Notes: generated from the letters alone by a model not told the origin. Shown: positions 35,137 through 44,153, counted from the stretch's first letter. The stretch is DNA of 64,000 nt from Paenibacillus sp. Root52 (GCF_001426865.1 NZ_LMFO01000034.1:65338-129337); one strand, 5' to 3'. Program-made: numbers and translations.

Positions 35137-35278
35137 CTTCATTCTCTCCTTCATGTTGTCCGCCTAATTGGCGAGGGTTCTCCTTGGCTTCATATCCAAG
35201 CATCTTGCATAAATCAACAGAATTATACCGGCTATGATCTGGATGTCTTTTTTATGTAACGTGATATGCAAAAGAACA

Positions 35279-35308
35279 TAAAAAAAGCGCCCCGGATTCC
35301 GGGACGCG
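35279..35308 (-). terminator. Riboswitch terminator (expression platform)
   Basis: On the minus strand CGCGTCCCGG, loop AATC and CCGGGGCGC are followed by TTTTTTT. It lies between the TPP aptamer and thiY, where it would stop transcription when TPP is bound. Confidence 0.85.
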
Positions 35309-35364
35309 TGCAGGCGTTAGAGAAGTAGCGCGCAGCGGTATAGCTGAGCCTATTCGATATACTC

Positions 35365-35453
35365 CGATTCCTACGCTGGCATGATCCAGATCAGGTCTAA
35401 GGGTTAGTATCTTGTGGGATACACTCTCAGCCGGCCAATTCCGACTCCCCTGG
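35365..35453 (-). promoter_or_regulatory. TPP riboswitch (THI element)
   Basis: Read on the minus strand: GGGGAGTCGG, the hallmark GGCTGAGAG, then ACCCTTAGACCTGATCTGGAT, ATGCCAGCGTAGGAA. These are the conserved pyrimidine- and pyrophosphate-sensing parts of the TPP aptamer. A terminator follows, so thiamine pyrophosphate should shut off the importer operon. Confidence 0.95.
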
Positions 35454-35538
35454 GAAACTATGAAGTTAAGGGTATTACTAGGTGTAATTATAGGCGAGTG
35501 AGAACATTGTGTCTATATGTGACCGTCAAAAAGAAAGA

Positions 35539-35925
35539 TTAACGCTGGAAGAATTCGATCCATTCCTTCTCTGGGCCATAAATGAAGAAGTAGCGGTAAC
35601 CGTTCGGTAATGTGATTATCTCTCCATCAATAAATTCTGCTTCCGTCGCTTGTATACGCTCATATTCAGCAACAAGATCCTCCACGTGAATCGCAAAATG
35701 ATGCACAGTTCCTTCGGAGGGAAGTTTGTCGCTATATCCCTGAATGAGCTCGATTTCAGTTTCATCACTGCCATTGAATCCGAGGAAAGCAAGTTGGATC
35801 ACACCATTGGTATGGGTAACGCGGTCTTTCAGCTCAAGCCCAACGATCTCGGTATAGAAACGAAGCGTCGTCTCCAGATCACGGACAGCGATACCGATGT
35901 GGTCGATACGTTTTTGAAAGCTCAT
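35539..35925 (-). CDS. VOC (glyoxalase-fold) family protein
   Basis: A 128-residue single-module vicinal-oxygen-chelate protein. The metal-ligand positions are seen as RIDHIGIAVRDL (His), ETEIELIQGY (Glu), GTVHHFAIHVEDL (His) and KEWIEFFQ (Glu), the order found in lactoylglutathione lyases and methylmalonyl-CoA epimerases. The substrate cannot be assigned. A stand-alone gene. Confidence 0.9.
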   Translation of the reverse strand: MSFQKRIDHIGIAVRDLETTLRFYTEIVGLELKDRVTHTNGVIQLAFLGFNGSDETEIELIQGYSDKLPSEGTVHHFAIHVEDLVAEYERIQATEAEFIDGEIITLPNGYRYFFIYGPEKEWIEFFQR

Positions 35926-36039
35926 TGTATAGTAATCCTCCTAACTGATTCGTGAATATGGTTTACATTTAAGGAGTATCATAGGGGGATAAATCCGGGT
36001 TGTCAAATAGGAAAATAGATAATTTATCTAGATGCCATG

Positions 36040-36073
36040 ATCTATATTTAAATACATAATCTATATTTAAATA
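36040..36073. repeat. Tandem 15-bp direct repeat upstream of DUF2798 gene
   Basis: ATCTATATTTAAATA occurs at 36040-36054 and 36059-36073, 19 bases apart, about 90 bases before the next start. Two-turn spacing on one face of the helix suggests a binding site for a regulator. Confidence 0.6.
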
Positions 36074-36163
36074 TAAGTATAAAGTAACTTTATTAAAGTT
36101 CACAAAATGTTCACTTATGTGACCCTATTCCTCATCTTTATAATTGTCCAAGTAGAAGAGAGG

Positions 36164-36673
36164 ATGAGCGAATTGCCAACAACAAAGAAAGAACATACGT
36201 ATTTTGGATTGATGATGTGCACAGGAATGGTAGTCGTTATGATGACTTTCAATTTACTGTATAACGGATTAATGGGGAGTATGTCTCCGCTAGAGATCTT
36301 ATTTCAGTTTGTCCTATGTTTTATTGTAGCTTTTGTGGTGGAAAGCTTTATCGTTGGGCCGGTGGCTCAGAAAATTGCCTTTGCATTGCCATTCAACAAA
36401 TCGAATAAGGTGATCGGCATTTTGGCGATGTCTGTGTGCATGGTCGTGGGAATGGTGCTAATGATGTCGATGTATGGGATGCTTACAGCGTATCTTGCCA
36501 ATCAATTGAATGGGAAGTCTCTCGTGGAAACGTATCTTCATACCATACTGCGGAACTTTAGCCTGGCGTTACCGTTACAGTTGATCATCATTGGGCCGCT
36601 TGTTCGATATGTATTCGTTAAATTCATAAAAGCTAAAGAGAATGCGGCTCCCTTCGTTAATACAGGAGCATAA
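36164..36673 (+). CDS. DUF2798 membrane protein (two repeats)
   Basis: 169 residues from the ATG at 36164, which follows GAAGAGAGG; the frame extends to 36107 without a site. Four membrane helices form two related halves (FGLMMCTGMVVVMMTFNLLYN with the GPVAQKIA region, then GILAMSVCMVVGMVLMMSMY with GPLVRYVF). This is the DUF2798 pattern, twice. Function unknown. Possible operator repeats lie upstream. Confidence 0.82.
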   Translation: MSELPTTKKEHTYFGLMMCTGMVVVMMTFNLLYNGLMGSMSPLEILFQFVLCFIVAFVVESFIVGPVAQKIAFALPFNKSNKVIGILAMSVCMVVGMVLMMSMYGMLTAYLANQLNGKSLVETYLHTILRNFSLALPLQLIIIGPLVRYVFVKFIKAKENAAPFVNTGA

Positions 36674-36730
36674 TTGGAAAATAGAGGAGAAAAGTGTTAA
36701 TATTTTTGCCATCAAGAATATTAACAGGCG

Positions 36731-37357
36731 GTGAAGAAACTGAAGCAACTATTACTGATTATTGCAGCCCTGTTGTTGATTACTGGGTGTAGAGATCAAC
36801 TTGATGGAGAAGACTACGTCAATACTTCCTCTGATCCTAGTACCAGTTTTACTCAACTGGATAGCGATTATGAAATCAAAGCTAAAAATCTGCAAGAGCT
36901 AGTGGCTGTGGGTCTGGAGAAGAGATTAAAAAGGGAAGAAAATTCTGAAGATATCATTATCGATGTTCCTTACGATGAAGGAAGTTCTATTTTTGCAACA
37001 TACTATATCAACCAAGAGCCGGTAACAGAGGTGGGAATGATACAAGTTGTAAAGCAAGAGAACGAATATATATTGCAAAATATAGATCTTAGCCCTATAG
37101 ATAAACAGGCACCCTTTTGGTTAGCTAAATTTGCAGGCACGACGATGGATGGAAAGAGTAATTTTAGGGTCAACTACGGTTACATTAATGATCCTTCGAT
37201 CAACGAAATTCGAATTCAATACTCGAATGTCACAATGCACGCCATGTCAATTGATGATCGGAAAACATTTCTGGATGTAACAACAGATGAGAAGATGATC
37301 GAGACATCCGTTCAGGGGATAGATGGGGATAGCAACCTGGTTTATAAGTATGATTAA
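36731..37357 (+). CDS. Lipoprotein of unknown function
   Basis: A 208-residue lipoprotein starting with GTG: signal peptide KKLKQLLLIIAALLLITGC with lipobox LITGC. The mature part is acidic and beta-rich, ending VQGIDGDSNLVYKYD. No strong ribosome site is seen. Instead, a perfect 10-bp inverted repeat TGTTAATATT/AATATTAACA (36695-36704 and 36717-36726) ends five bases before the GTG and may control translation. Family not recognised. Confidence 0.7.
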   Translation: MKKLKQLLLIIAALLLITGCRDQLDGEDYVNTSSDPSTSFTQLDSDYEIKAKNLQELVAVGLEKRLKREENSEDIIIDVPYDEGSSIFATYYINQEPVTEVGMIQVVKQENEYILQNIDLSPIDKQAPFWLAKFAGTTMDGKSNFRVNYGYINDPSINEIRIQYSNVTMHAMSIDDRKTFLDVTTDEKMIETSVQGIDGDSNLVYKYD

Positions 37358-37383
37358 TAATGTAAACATTAGGCTCGTATCAC

Positions 37384-37413
37384 TTGCATTTAAACGTTGC
37401 TTTTGTATATACT
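37384..37413 (+). promoter_or_regulatory. serS promoter
   Basis: TTGCAT, 18 bases, TATACT, placed just upstream of the T-box leader. Confidence 0.6.
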
Positions 37414-37628
37414 GATAAACAACAATTACAGATCGGAACATGCCGTTGAAGAGCATCCAACTCGGAGGCGTTTTCGCCAGGGGAGCGATATTTCCCCAAG
37501 TTAACCGGAACCGCCCGTTATCGCGGACCAAGCGGCTGGAGCAGTGAATGAACTGTTTCGGCAAGTTGGGTGGCACCGCGAGCAGAGCGCTCCTCGTCCC
37601 AAGGGATGAGGGCGCTCTTTGTATTTTT
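37414..37628 (+). promoter_or_regulatory. T-box leader of serS
   Basis: The near-universal T-box sequence is seen as GGGTGGCACCGCG at 37568-37580. It is followed by a terminator (AGAGCGC...GCGCTCTTTGTATTTTT, 37584-37628) and preceded by about 150 bases able to form stem I. The gene behind it is a seryl-tRNA synthetase, so uncharged serine tRNA should be the signal. I did not pin down the specifier codon. Confidence 0.93.
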
Positions 37629-37650
37629 ACAGCCAAAGGAGACGGTGACC

Positions 37651-38949
37651 ATGCTTGAAATGAAGTGGATCAGAGCGCATGCAGATGAGGTGCAAGCGGC
37701 GGCAGATGGAAAGAAAATCAATATTAACATTCAAGAACTGTTAGAGCGAGACGAGGAACGCAGAGCGTTATTACAGGAAACCGAAGAGGGCCGCAGGGTG
37801 CGTAACGCGTTGTCGGCGGATATTGGCAGGATGATGCAAGCAGGTCAGCGTGAGCAGGCAGAGGGGCTGCGCAATGAGGTGAAACAACGGAATGAGCAGT
37901 TGGAACAGCTCAAAGCTAAGCTTGAAGCGATCCAAGAGGAATTTACGCGTATGCAGTGGCTCGTGCCGAATGTTGTATCGCCAGATACACCTGTAGGTAC
38001 TTCGGATGCAGACAATGTAGAGCTACGCCGTGTGGGCGAGATCCCCGCATTTGAGTATAGAATGAAGGATCATGTGGAATTGGGTGAGATGCATGACCTG
38101 ATTGACATTGCGCGTGGGGTGAAAATCGGTGGGACTCGCAGCTATGTGCTGAAAGGTGCAGGGCTACTACTCCACCGAGCTGTGCAGCAGCTTGCGCTCG
38201 ATCTGCTCTTGAAGCAGGGATTCACACCGCTAGAGGTTCCGCTCATGGTAAGGGAGGATGCCCTGCTCAACACAGGCTTTTTCCCAACAGGACGAGACCA
38301 AGTATATGAGCTTGCCGGTGAGAATAAGTGGCTGGTTGGTACTTCGGAGGTGCCGCTCGTATCCTATTATGCGGATGAAGTCGTGGATGTGGAACAACCT
38401 ATTAAGCTGGCTGCTGTATCGACGTGCTTCCGCAGTGAAGTAGGATCGGGAGGACGGGATGTACGCGGACTGTATCGTGTACACCAATTTGCCAAGGTGG
38501 AGCAGGTGATTCTCTGCGCTCCAGATGCGGCAGAGTCGGAACGGATGTTACAAGAGATTACAGGACATGCTGAGCAATTGCTGCAATTGTTAGAGCTTCC
38601 TTATCGCGTTGTAGCGGTATGTACTGGGGATATGGGGCAGAAAACGTATAAGCAGTATGATATTGAGACATGGATGCCTAGCCGGGAGGCATACGGAGAG
38701 ACACATTCCTCGTCGAATCTGCATGACTTCCAGGCACGCCGTTCGAACATTCGTTGTCGTGGTGCAGAAGGGAAGCTGGTATATTGTCATACCCTAAACA
38801 ATACAGCCGTAGCTTCGCCGCGTATTCTCATTCCATTGCTGGAGAATCATCAGCAGGCAGACGGAAGCATTCGAATTCCGGCTGCGCTCCAGCCATACAT
38901 GGGCGGAGCTGAGTTTATTACATTGCCACATCTGGCGGAAGAAGAGTAA
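37651..38949 (+). CDS. serS: Seryl-tRNA synthetase, divergent
   Basis: A 432-residue class II synthetase. An N-terminal coiled-coil arm (about 30-105) binds tRNA. Motif 2 (CFRSEVGSGGRDVRGLYRVHQF) and motif 3 (ASPRILIPLLEN) are present. The ATG at 37651 has AAAGGAG nine bases before it. The serine-site loop reads ETHSSSNLHDFQARR where the usual form is E-I/V-SSCSN-x-x-DFQARR, so it differs from typical housekeeping enzymes. It may be a second, specialised SerRS. A long terminator follows. Confidence 0.92.
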   Translation: MLEMKWIRAHADEVQAAADGKKININIQELLERDEERRALLQETEEGRRVRNALSADIGRMMQAGQREQAEGLRNEVKQRNEQLEQLKAKLEAIQEEFTRMQWLVPNVVSPDTPVGTSDADNVELRRVGEIPAFEYRMKDHVELGEMHDLIDIARGVKIGGTRSYVLKGAGLLLHRAVQQLALDLLLKQGFTPLEVPLMVREDALLNTGFFPTGRDQVYELAGENKWLVGTSEVPLVSYYADEVVDVEQPIKLAAVSTCFRSEVGSGGRDVRGLYRVHQFAKVEQVILCAPDAAESERMLQEITGHAEQLLQLLELPYRVVAVCTGDMGQKTYKQYDIETWMPSREAYGETHSSSNLHDFQARRSNIRCRGAEGKLVYCHTLNNTAVASPRILIPLLENHQQADGSIRIPAALQPYMGGAEFITLPHLAEEE

Positions 38950-39005
38950 GAGATAAATGTAATGTTGGTATGCATATGAAAGAGTGGTACTGAACGTGAA
39001 CTACG

Positions 39006-39078
39006 AAGAACTCCTATATCGCAATGTCATTAAGGTAATAAACTTGATGATATTGCTCTTCATAGGGGTTCTTTTTTA
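39006..39078 (+). terminator. Long terminator after serS
   Basis: AAGAACTCCTATATCGCAAT pairs imperfectly with ATTGCTCTTCATAGGGGTTCTT around a 25-base loop; TTTTTT follows. It is much longer than the other terminators in the window. Confidence 0.75.
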
Positions 39079-39162
39079 CATAACGAGATTTCCATGAAGG
39101 AGCATCAGTATATTTCTGGAATATAGTATTAATCGAAATTACTGAGTTGGGGAGTGTATAGG

Positions 39163-39700
39163 ATGGACAAGCACTACGACAACCTTTTTGTTAGCTTTTG
39201 AAGAAGCAGAGAAGGCTAAAGATGAAGGTACGTTTCCTATAGGTGCAGTTATTGTTGATGCAGATGGGACGGTTGTGAGCCGCGGTAGGAACAGAGTTTT
39301 TTCGAGTGGTGACTCCACAGCACATGCCGAAATGGACGCTATAAGGAAAGCTGGAGCGAAGATCCTTAATCTTGAGGGTAAGCGATTTATTCCTAATAAT
39401 GAGCTTACTTTATATACCACTTGTGAACCTTGTCCTATGTGCACAGGTACAATCGTATTGTCTTTGATTAAGAAAGTGGTTTGGGCTGCCAATGATAGGG
39501 ACATAGGTGCATTCAAAAAAATCAAGGAATTAGATAATGTATTACCCATTTATAATGATATGTTCCATAATATCGAGTTTGTTGCTGCTCATTACAGAGA
39601 TCTAGAGTTGAGACAAAGAAAACTGTTAGCAGCATGGAATAATAGCCGTGGATACACCGACAATCACTGGAATAACGAATTAATATATGATGTGGATTGA
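39163..39700 (+). pseudogene. CMP/dCMP-deaminase-like gene with single-base frameshift
   Basis: The catalytic zinc motifs are intact: AHAEMDA and CEPCPMC. The C-terminal ~170 residues are open from a TTG at 39188, which has no ribosome site. The proper start is the ATG at 39163, eight bases after GGGGAG. From there, 12 codons run to a stop because of one extra T in CTTTTTG (39184-39189). Removing one T gives MDKHYDNLLLAFEEAEKAKD, the expected N terminus of a nucleoside/guanine-type deaminase. It may be a recent mutation, a sequencing error or slippage on the T-run. Confidence 0.85.
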
Positions 39701-39752
39701 TTATTGAGGAACTGCGAGGCGTAAGTATACCTTGAAGTAGGAGGTTTTGTTC

Positions 39753-40604
39753 ATGCGATATCGTAAGCTAGGGAATACGGATATAGACATTCCGGTGATT
39801 GGCCAAGGGACGTGGAAGTTTGGTGAAGATCCGAGGAAAGAAAGAGATGAAGTGGAGGCATTGCGCCATGGTATCCAAAATGGACTTACACTGATCGATA
39901 CTGCAGAAGAGTACGGAGGTGGGGGTGCCGAGAGAGTGGTTGGTCGTGCTATTCATGATGTCAGAAGTGAGGTATTCCTAGTCACTAAAGTATCAGCCAA
40001 GCATTGTTCTTACCAAGGTGTGCTTAGAGCGGCAGAGGAAAGTTTAGATCGTTTGAGAACGGATTATATAGATCTTTATCTGCAGCATTGGCCAAGCCCG
40101 CAATACGAAGTTGCTGAAACGATGGAGGCTATGTCGGAACTAGTTAGTCAGGGGATAGTCAAACATGTAGGTATAAGTAATTTTATGCTCGATTTGATGA
40201 AAGAGGCACAGTACCATTTAGGCGAAATACCGTTGGTATGTAATCAATTAGCTTATCATTTACATGATCGAAGAATTGAGAAGGAAATACTACCTTTTTC
40301 TATAGAGAACAGTGTAACTATTATGGGATATTCACCTTTTGGTTTTGCTCCATCTAAATTTGGTAATAAAGGATTTCCACAAGTGGGTTCCGCAGAGAGA
40401 AAGATACTAGATACCATCGGAGATAACTATGGCGTAACCGCATATCAGGTTGCGATGAACTGGATTATAAGGCAGGAAGGTATAGTTGCCATCCCCAAAG
40501 CGGCGAGTATACAGCATATAGATGATAATTTGAAAGCCCTAGATTGGGAGTTAGAAGAGGCGGACTTGGCAAAAATCGAGAGATGCTTTCCGCTGATGGA
40601 CTAG
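39753..40604 (+). CDS. Aldo/keto reductase
   Basis: A 283-residue aldo/keto reductase of a different branch from the one at 714. The tetrad is seen in LIDTAEEYGG (Asp, Tyr), LVTKVS (Lys) and YLQHWP (His). IPKAASIQHIDDN binds NADPH. The ATG at 39753 has GGAGG eight bases upstream. The substrate is unknown. Confidence 0.92.
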   Translation: MRYRKLGNTDIDIPVIGQGTWKFGEDPRKERDEVEALRHGIQNGLTLIDTAEEYGGGGAERVVGRAIHDVRSEVFLVTKVSAKHCSYQGVLRAAEESLDRLRTDYIDLYLQHWPSPQYEVAETMEAMSELVSQGIVKHVGISNFMLDLMKEAQYHLGEIPLVCNQLAYHLHDRRIEKEILPFSIENSVTIMGYSPFGFAPSKFGNKGFPQVGSAERKILDTIGDNYGVTAYQVAMNWIIRQEGIVAIPKAASIQHIDDNLKALDWELEEADLAKIERCFPLMD

Positions 40605-40653
40605 GCTATAGCTAACTACCTGTAATACATATGATAGGAGCTGAACGGAATCG

Positions 40654-41127
40654 ATGACAGCATCATTCTCACATAGACCTGAAGGATACGAATGTCCATT
40701 TTGTTGTATATGGGGTATCGAAGGGTCTAATCAAGGAACCAAACAAAGGGATATTATCTATCAGAACGAAAAGGTAACGGCATTTATCGCACGTAAATGG
40801 TGGCCGAACAATAAGGGGCATGTGCTCATCATTCCTAATCAACATTATGAGAATATCTTTGACCTTCCTGCCGATTATGCTGCTGAAATCCACCGGGCGG
40901 CTCAGCTTACAGCACTTGCTATGAAGAATACATATGGATGTGATGGGATTTCTACGCGGCAACATAATGAACCTGCTGGCAATCAAGACGTATGGCATTA
41001 TCATCTGCATGTCTACCCTAGATATGTGGATGATCAACTGTATCTGTCACAAGGTGCTAATTCTGATCCAGAAGAACGTGCTCTTTATGCTGACAAGCTG
41101 CGTTCTTGGATCAATGAAAACTCGTAA
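40654..41127 (+). CDS. HIT-family hydrolase
   Basis: A 157-residue histidine-triad protein with the active-site motif HYHLHVYPRY. ECPFCCIWG near the start is a Cys pair that could bind zinc, and GHVLIIPNQHYENIFDLP is typical. Such enzymes cleave nucleotide phosphoramidates or dinucleotide polyphosphates. The ATG follows AGGAGCTGAACGG. Confidence 0.9.
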   Translation: MTASFSHRPEGYECPFCCIWGIEGSNQGTKQRDIIYQNEKVTAFIARKWWPNNKGHVLIIPNQHYENIFDLPADYAAEIHRAAQLTALAMKNTYGCDGISTRQHNEPAGNQDVWHYHLHVYPRYVDDQLYLSQGANSDPEERALYADKLRSWINENS

Positions 41128-41151
41128 AATCTAGGAGAATATATCAACACA

Positions 41152-41997
41152 TCATTTAATGGGTATCCAGATTTGAGGTGGTTGATTAGGCCCGGGATAG
41201 ACCTCAAATTCGGGAATACCAGCATGTTCATAAGGGTTGGAGGGGAACCATTCTGTGATGATCTGTTTCCACAGAGCCTGCATACTTGCCGGCATCGGTC
41301 CTTGCACTTCAAATACGCACCATTTGGAAGCGGGAATTAGAAGCGTCGATAATCCTTCAGGTACTTCTCCATCGTATGAGGTAGCAATCCAGTATTCCAT
41401 TTGTTTCTCATGAATCTCGTTCTGATCCACACAGACACCAAGAATACCTTGGATCAATCCGTTATTTAATTGAAACAAGTGATCCTCAGCTCCGCTGTGA
41501 TATGCATCTTGCCACATCGTAGAGATTCCAGACAAGTGTTCTCCGTTTATATACGAAAAGGATTGTTGGATTCCTACCACCGAAAATTCATTGTGTTCTA
41601 CCATCTTATAATTCATGGGTTCTGCTCCTTTTAGGCTAAGCTGAATAACTAAGCGGTTATACGCCTTTATTGAAATCTTATTTCGGCGGGCTTCACTAGG
41701 AGGGAAGCCATGTTGTCTGCGAAAAGCTTTGGAAAATGACTCCGGCGTGTCATAACCGTACTTGAACGCTAAATCAATGATTTTGCCATCGCTTTGTAGA
41801 AGCTCATATGCTGCTAATGTTAATCGTCTCCGCCTAATATACTCTGCAATCGTAACATCAGCTAATAAGGAAAATGTACGTTGAAAATGAAAGAGAGACA
41901 GGTTGGTTTCAGCCGCAATTTGTTCAATGGCCATGTCCTCAAGCAGATGATCTTCAATATATTGAATAGCTGTTTGTAAGGGCTGAATCCATTTCAT
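41152..41997 (-). CDS. AraC-family regulator with GyrI-like effector domain
   Basis: 281 residues: an N-terminal double HTH of the AraC family (VTIAEYIRRRRLTLAAYELL, KYGYDTPESFSKAFRRQHGF) and a C-terminal GyrI-like/effector-binding domain (about 125-281, ending PGPNQPPQIWIPIK). This Rob/BmrR-like arrangement senses small, often hydrophobic ligands. The likely targets are unknown; the divergent gap upstream is short. Confidence 0.92.
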   Translation of the reverse strand: MKWIQPLQTAIQYIEDHLLEDMAIEQIAAETNLSLFHFQRTFSLLADVTIAEYIRRRRLTLAAYELLQSDGKIIDLAFKYGYDTPESFSKAFRRQHGFPPSEARRNKISIKAYNRLVIQLSLKGAEPMNYKMVEHNEFSVVGIQQSFSYINGEHLSGISTMWQDAYHSGAEDHLFQLNNGLIQGILGVCVDQNEIHEKQMEYWIATSYDGEVPEGLSTLLIPASKWCVFEVQGPMPASMQALWKQIITEWFPSNPYEHAGIPEFEVYPGPNQPPQIWIPIK

Positions 41998-42158
41998 GTT
42001 GTGATCACTCCTTGATGCATATCATACAGGATTGTTGCTTCAGCAGCCTGTCTTTTTATGCTTTCATCTGTCCGTTTGTTTGTATATTTGTATGTATGGT
42101 TTCTTCAAAAAGAAAAGTTTAATGAAAATCGGAGAGGTTGTTACCCTGCTCATTATGC

Positions 42159-42794
42159 TTAAGAAAACTGCCAAAAACCTGCAATGGGATGTTCAATCTC
42201 CGTTCCTGCTTTGGCGAAAATATATAGTGAACCAAAATAAAATGGGTAACTGCCATCCTCTTGAATCAATGTGTCAGGATAACCGTCTTCATCTACTTGG
42301 AAAAAGAATGAAAATAACTCTTCCCTAAGTTTGGCAAAATAATAGTCCTCATTTTGAATCAGTCTCGGGGTGCCTCCCACTTTGATTAAAAAGGATCGAT
42401 CCATTGATTTTTCGTCGTTAGTTAGTTGTCCATCTGAGATGATGTGTTTGATAAGATTCGAATTAGCAAAGGTAGTATTCGTGCTTTCCGCTGAAATGGG
42501 ATGCTCAATCACCTTAACCAAGCAGTTTGGATAAATGTTGTTCTCCAAATGTTCATCACTGTCTTCTGGGATAAAAATGGAAATCATGCTACCTGGTTTA
42601 AAGGGATGGTTGAGACTTAGATAAAAAACATACTTTTGGTCGAGTTCGTGGATGAAGTCGGATTGATCGTCAAAAAAAACGGGCGCATTCCCGCCAATCC
42701 AACCTGCCCCGTGTTCGTTGGTTGAATCCAAATCCGCATAATAAAGGATACAATCTGATCTCTTGATTAAAATATTCTTTTTGTTCTCCATCAT
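42159..42794 (-). CDS. Conserved hypothetical, possibly YwqG-like (DUF1963)
   Basis: 211 residues from the ATG at 42794 (nine bases after AGGAG); the frame reaches a TTG at 42803. No signal peptide or membrane segment. The pieces KVGGTPRLIQNEDYY, FFFQVDEDGYPDTLI and PFYFGSLYIFA recall DUF1963/YwqG proteins, which share G-G-x-P and a late beta strand with F-G. I am not certain. Rather AT-rich and alone. Confidence 0.6.
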   Translation of the reverse strand: MMENKKNILIKRSDCILYYADLDSTNEHGAGWIGGNAPVFFDDQSDFIHELDQKYVFYLSLNHPFKPGSMISIFIPEDSDEHLENNIYPNCLVKVIEHPISAESTNTTFANSNLIKHIISDGQLTNDEKSMDRSFLIKVGGTPRLIQNEDYYFAKLREELFSFFFQVDEDGYPDTLIQEDGSYPFYFGSLYIFAKAGTEIEHPIAGFWQFS

Positions 42795-42978
42795 CCTGTT
42801 CAACTCCTCTCAAAAACTAACATGACCGTCACAGCTTTGATAAAAGAAGTATTCGCCGAATTGAATAGTGCTGGTTCGAATTCGTATAGTTCTTATTTTA
42901 TTATAATGAACGCTCACAGTAGATAAAATGTCGATTTTTAGTATAGATGCTGCGCATAGTGTATATTACAATTCACTT

Positions 42979-43008
42979 TTGTGCATATAGATTCCGATAT
43001 ACTATAAT
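42979..43008 (+). promoter_or_regulatory. Promoter of the BIG2-repeat gene
   Basis: TTGTGC, 18 bases, TATAAT; about 38 bases before the start codon. Confidence 0.55.
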
Positions 43009-43046
43009 AGAAGTAAAATATTGGATAGTAGGAGGATGAAAAGTTC

Positions 43047-44153
43047 ATGATTAGTATGAAACAGGCACTTCGCGGAGCACTTGCTCTAATTCTTGTATTC
43101 GGGGTGCTAGCACCAACACTAGTCTTTGCCGCTACAGGAGATGTCACTTCGATTGAGATCACGAATGAGAGCCCACGGAAAATGAGTGTATCTGAGACGG
43201 CTACGCTTCAGGTCATGGCCGTTATTGAAGGTTTTGATAATAAACAGGACGTGACAGAGGGAGTTACGTGGTCAAGCAGTAATGCAGCCGTTGCAACTAT
43301 TGCAAAAGGGAAAGTTAAGGCTGTGTCAGCAGGCCAAGCAACGATCTTTGCCCAGCTTGATGGAGCGAAGGCCGAGCTTGTTGTTCAGGTTCAGGATAAG
43401 ATTAAGAGCATCAAAGCTTCGCCTAACTCCTATAGTTTTGTCAAAGGTAGTGAAGGTACACTGCCGAAAGTAACGATTACCCGTGCGAATGGCAAGTCAG
43501 AAGACGTCACTTCGGAGATTGTATGGACAGTTTCTAGCTCGTCGGCTGTGTTGGAAGAAGGGAAGATCAGAGGTATTACACCTGGTCGCGTATTATTACA
43601 AGGAAAGTACGGTTCAACAACGGTGAAAGTACCGGTTGCCATCACGGACGTGATTACGAAGATCGATGTAACACCGAAGGCATTACAACTCAACATCAAG
43701 AAGTCGAAGGCATTGAAAGTAATTGGTACATATGCGAATGGCAAAACGATCAATCTTTCGAAACAGGTGATCTGGACCTCTTCTAATAATGGTGTAGCTA
43801 CAGTCAAAAATGGTACCGTTAAGACGTTGACTGAAGGACAAGCAACCTTGAAAGGGACGTATCAAGATCAGACAATAACCGTAGAGGTTACTGTTGTACC
43901 TTTGCTCAAAAAGCTGATTACAGGGCAGAAAAAACTAGTGTTATCTCCACAAGGAAGCACAACAATCAGCTTGATGGCTCAGTACGATACAGGCAAAATG
44001 ACTGTCGTAACCAACAGTGCGGTATGGACCAGCACGAAGCCGGGTGTCGCGACGGTAACAAATGGGAAGATTCAAGCGGTATCCAAGGGCAAGACCTCCA
44101 TTGTAGCGAAATGGGGAAACAAAAAGGTTAGCATACCTGTAACGGTAAAATAA
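43047..44153 (+). CDS. Secreted protein with four BIG2 (Ig-like) repeats
   Basis: A 368-residue exported protein. Signal peptide to about VFAA (residue 29). Then four tandem bacterial Ig-like group 2 units of about 80-85 residues. Each contains a V-T/D-x-x-VxW-(T/S)SS core, then G-x-V/I-x-x-(V/L)-x-x-G-x-A. Units start near residues 32, 119, 203 and 287. There is no anchor motif, so it is free or held by cell-wall interaction. The ATG lies 11 bases after AGGAGG. A terminator follows. Confidence 0.9.
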   Translation: MISMKQALRGALALILVFGVLAPTLVFAATGDVTSIEITNESPRKMSVSETATLQVMAVIEGFDNKQDVTEGVTWSSSNAAVATIAKGKVKAVSAGQATIFAQLDGAKAELVVQVQDKIKSIKASPNSYSFVKGSEGTLPKVTITRANGKSEDVTSEIVWTVSSSSAVLEEGKIRGITPGRVLLQGKYGSTTVKVPVAITDVITKIDVTPKALQLNIKKSKALKVIGTYANGKTINLSKQVIWTSSNNGVATVKNGTVKTLTEGQATLKGTYQDQTITVEVTVVPLLKKLITGQKKLVLSPQGSTTISLMAQYDTGKMTVVTNSAVWTSTKPGVATVTNGKIQAVSKGKTSIVAKWGNKKVSIPVTVK

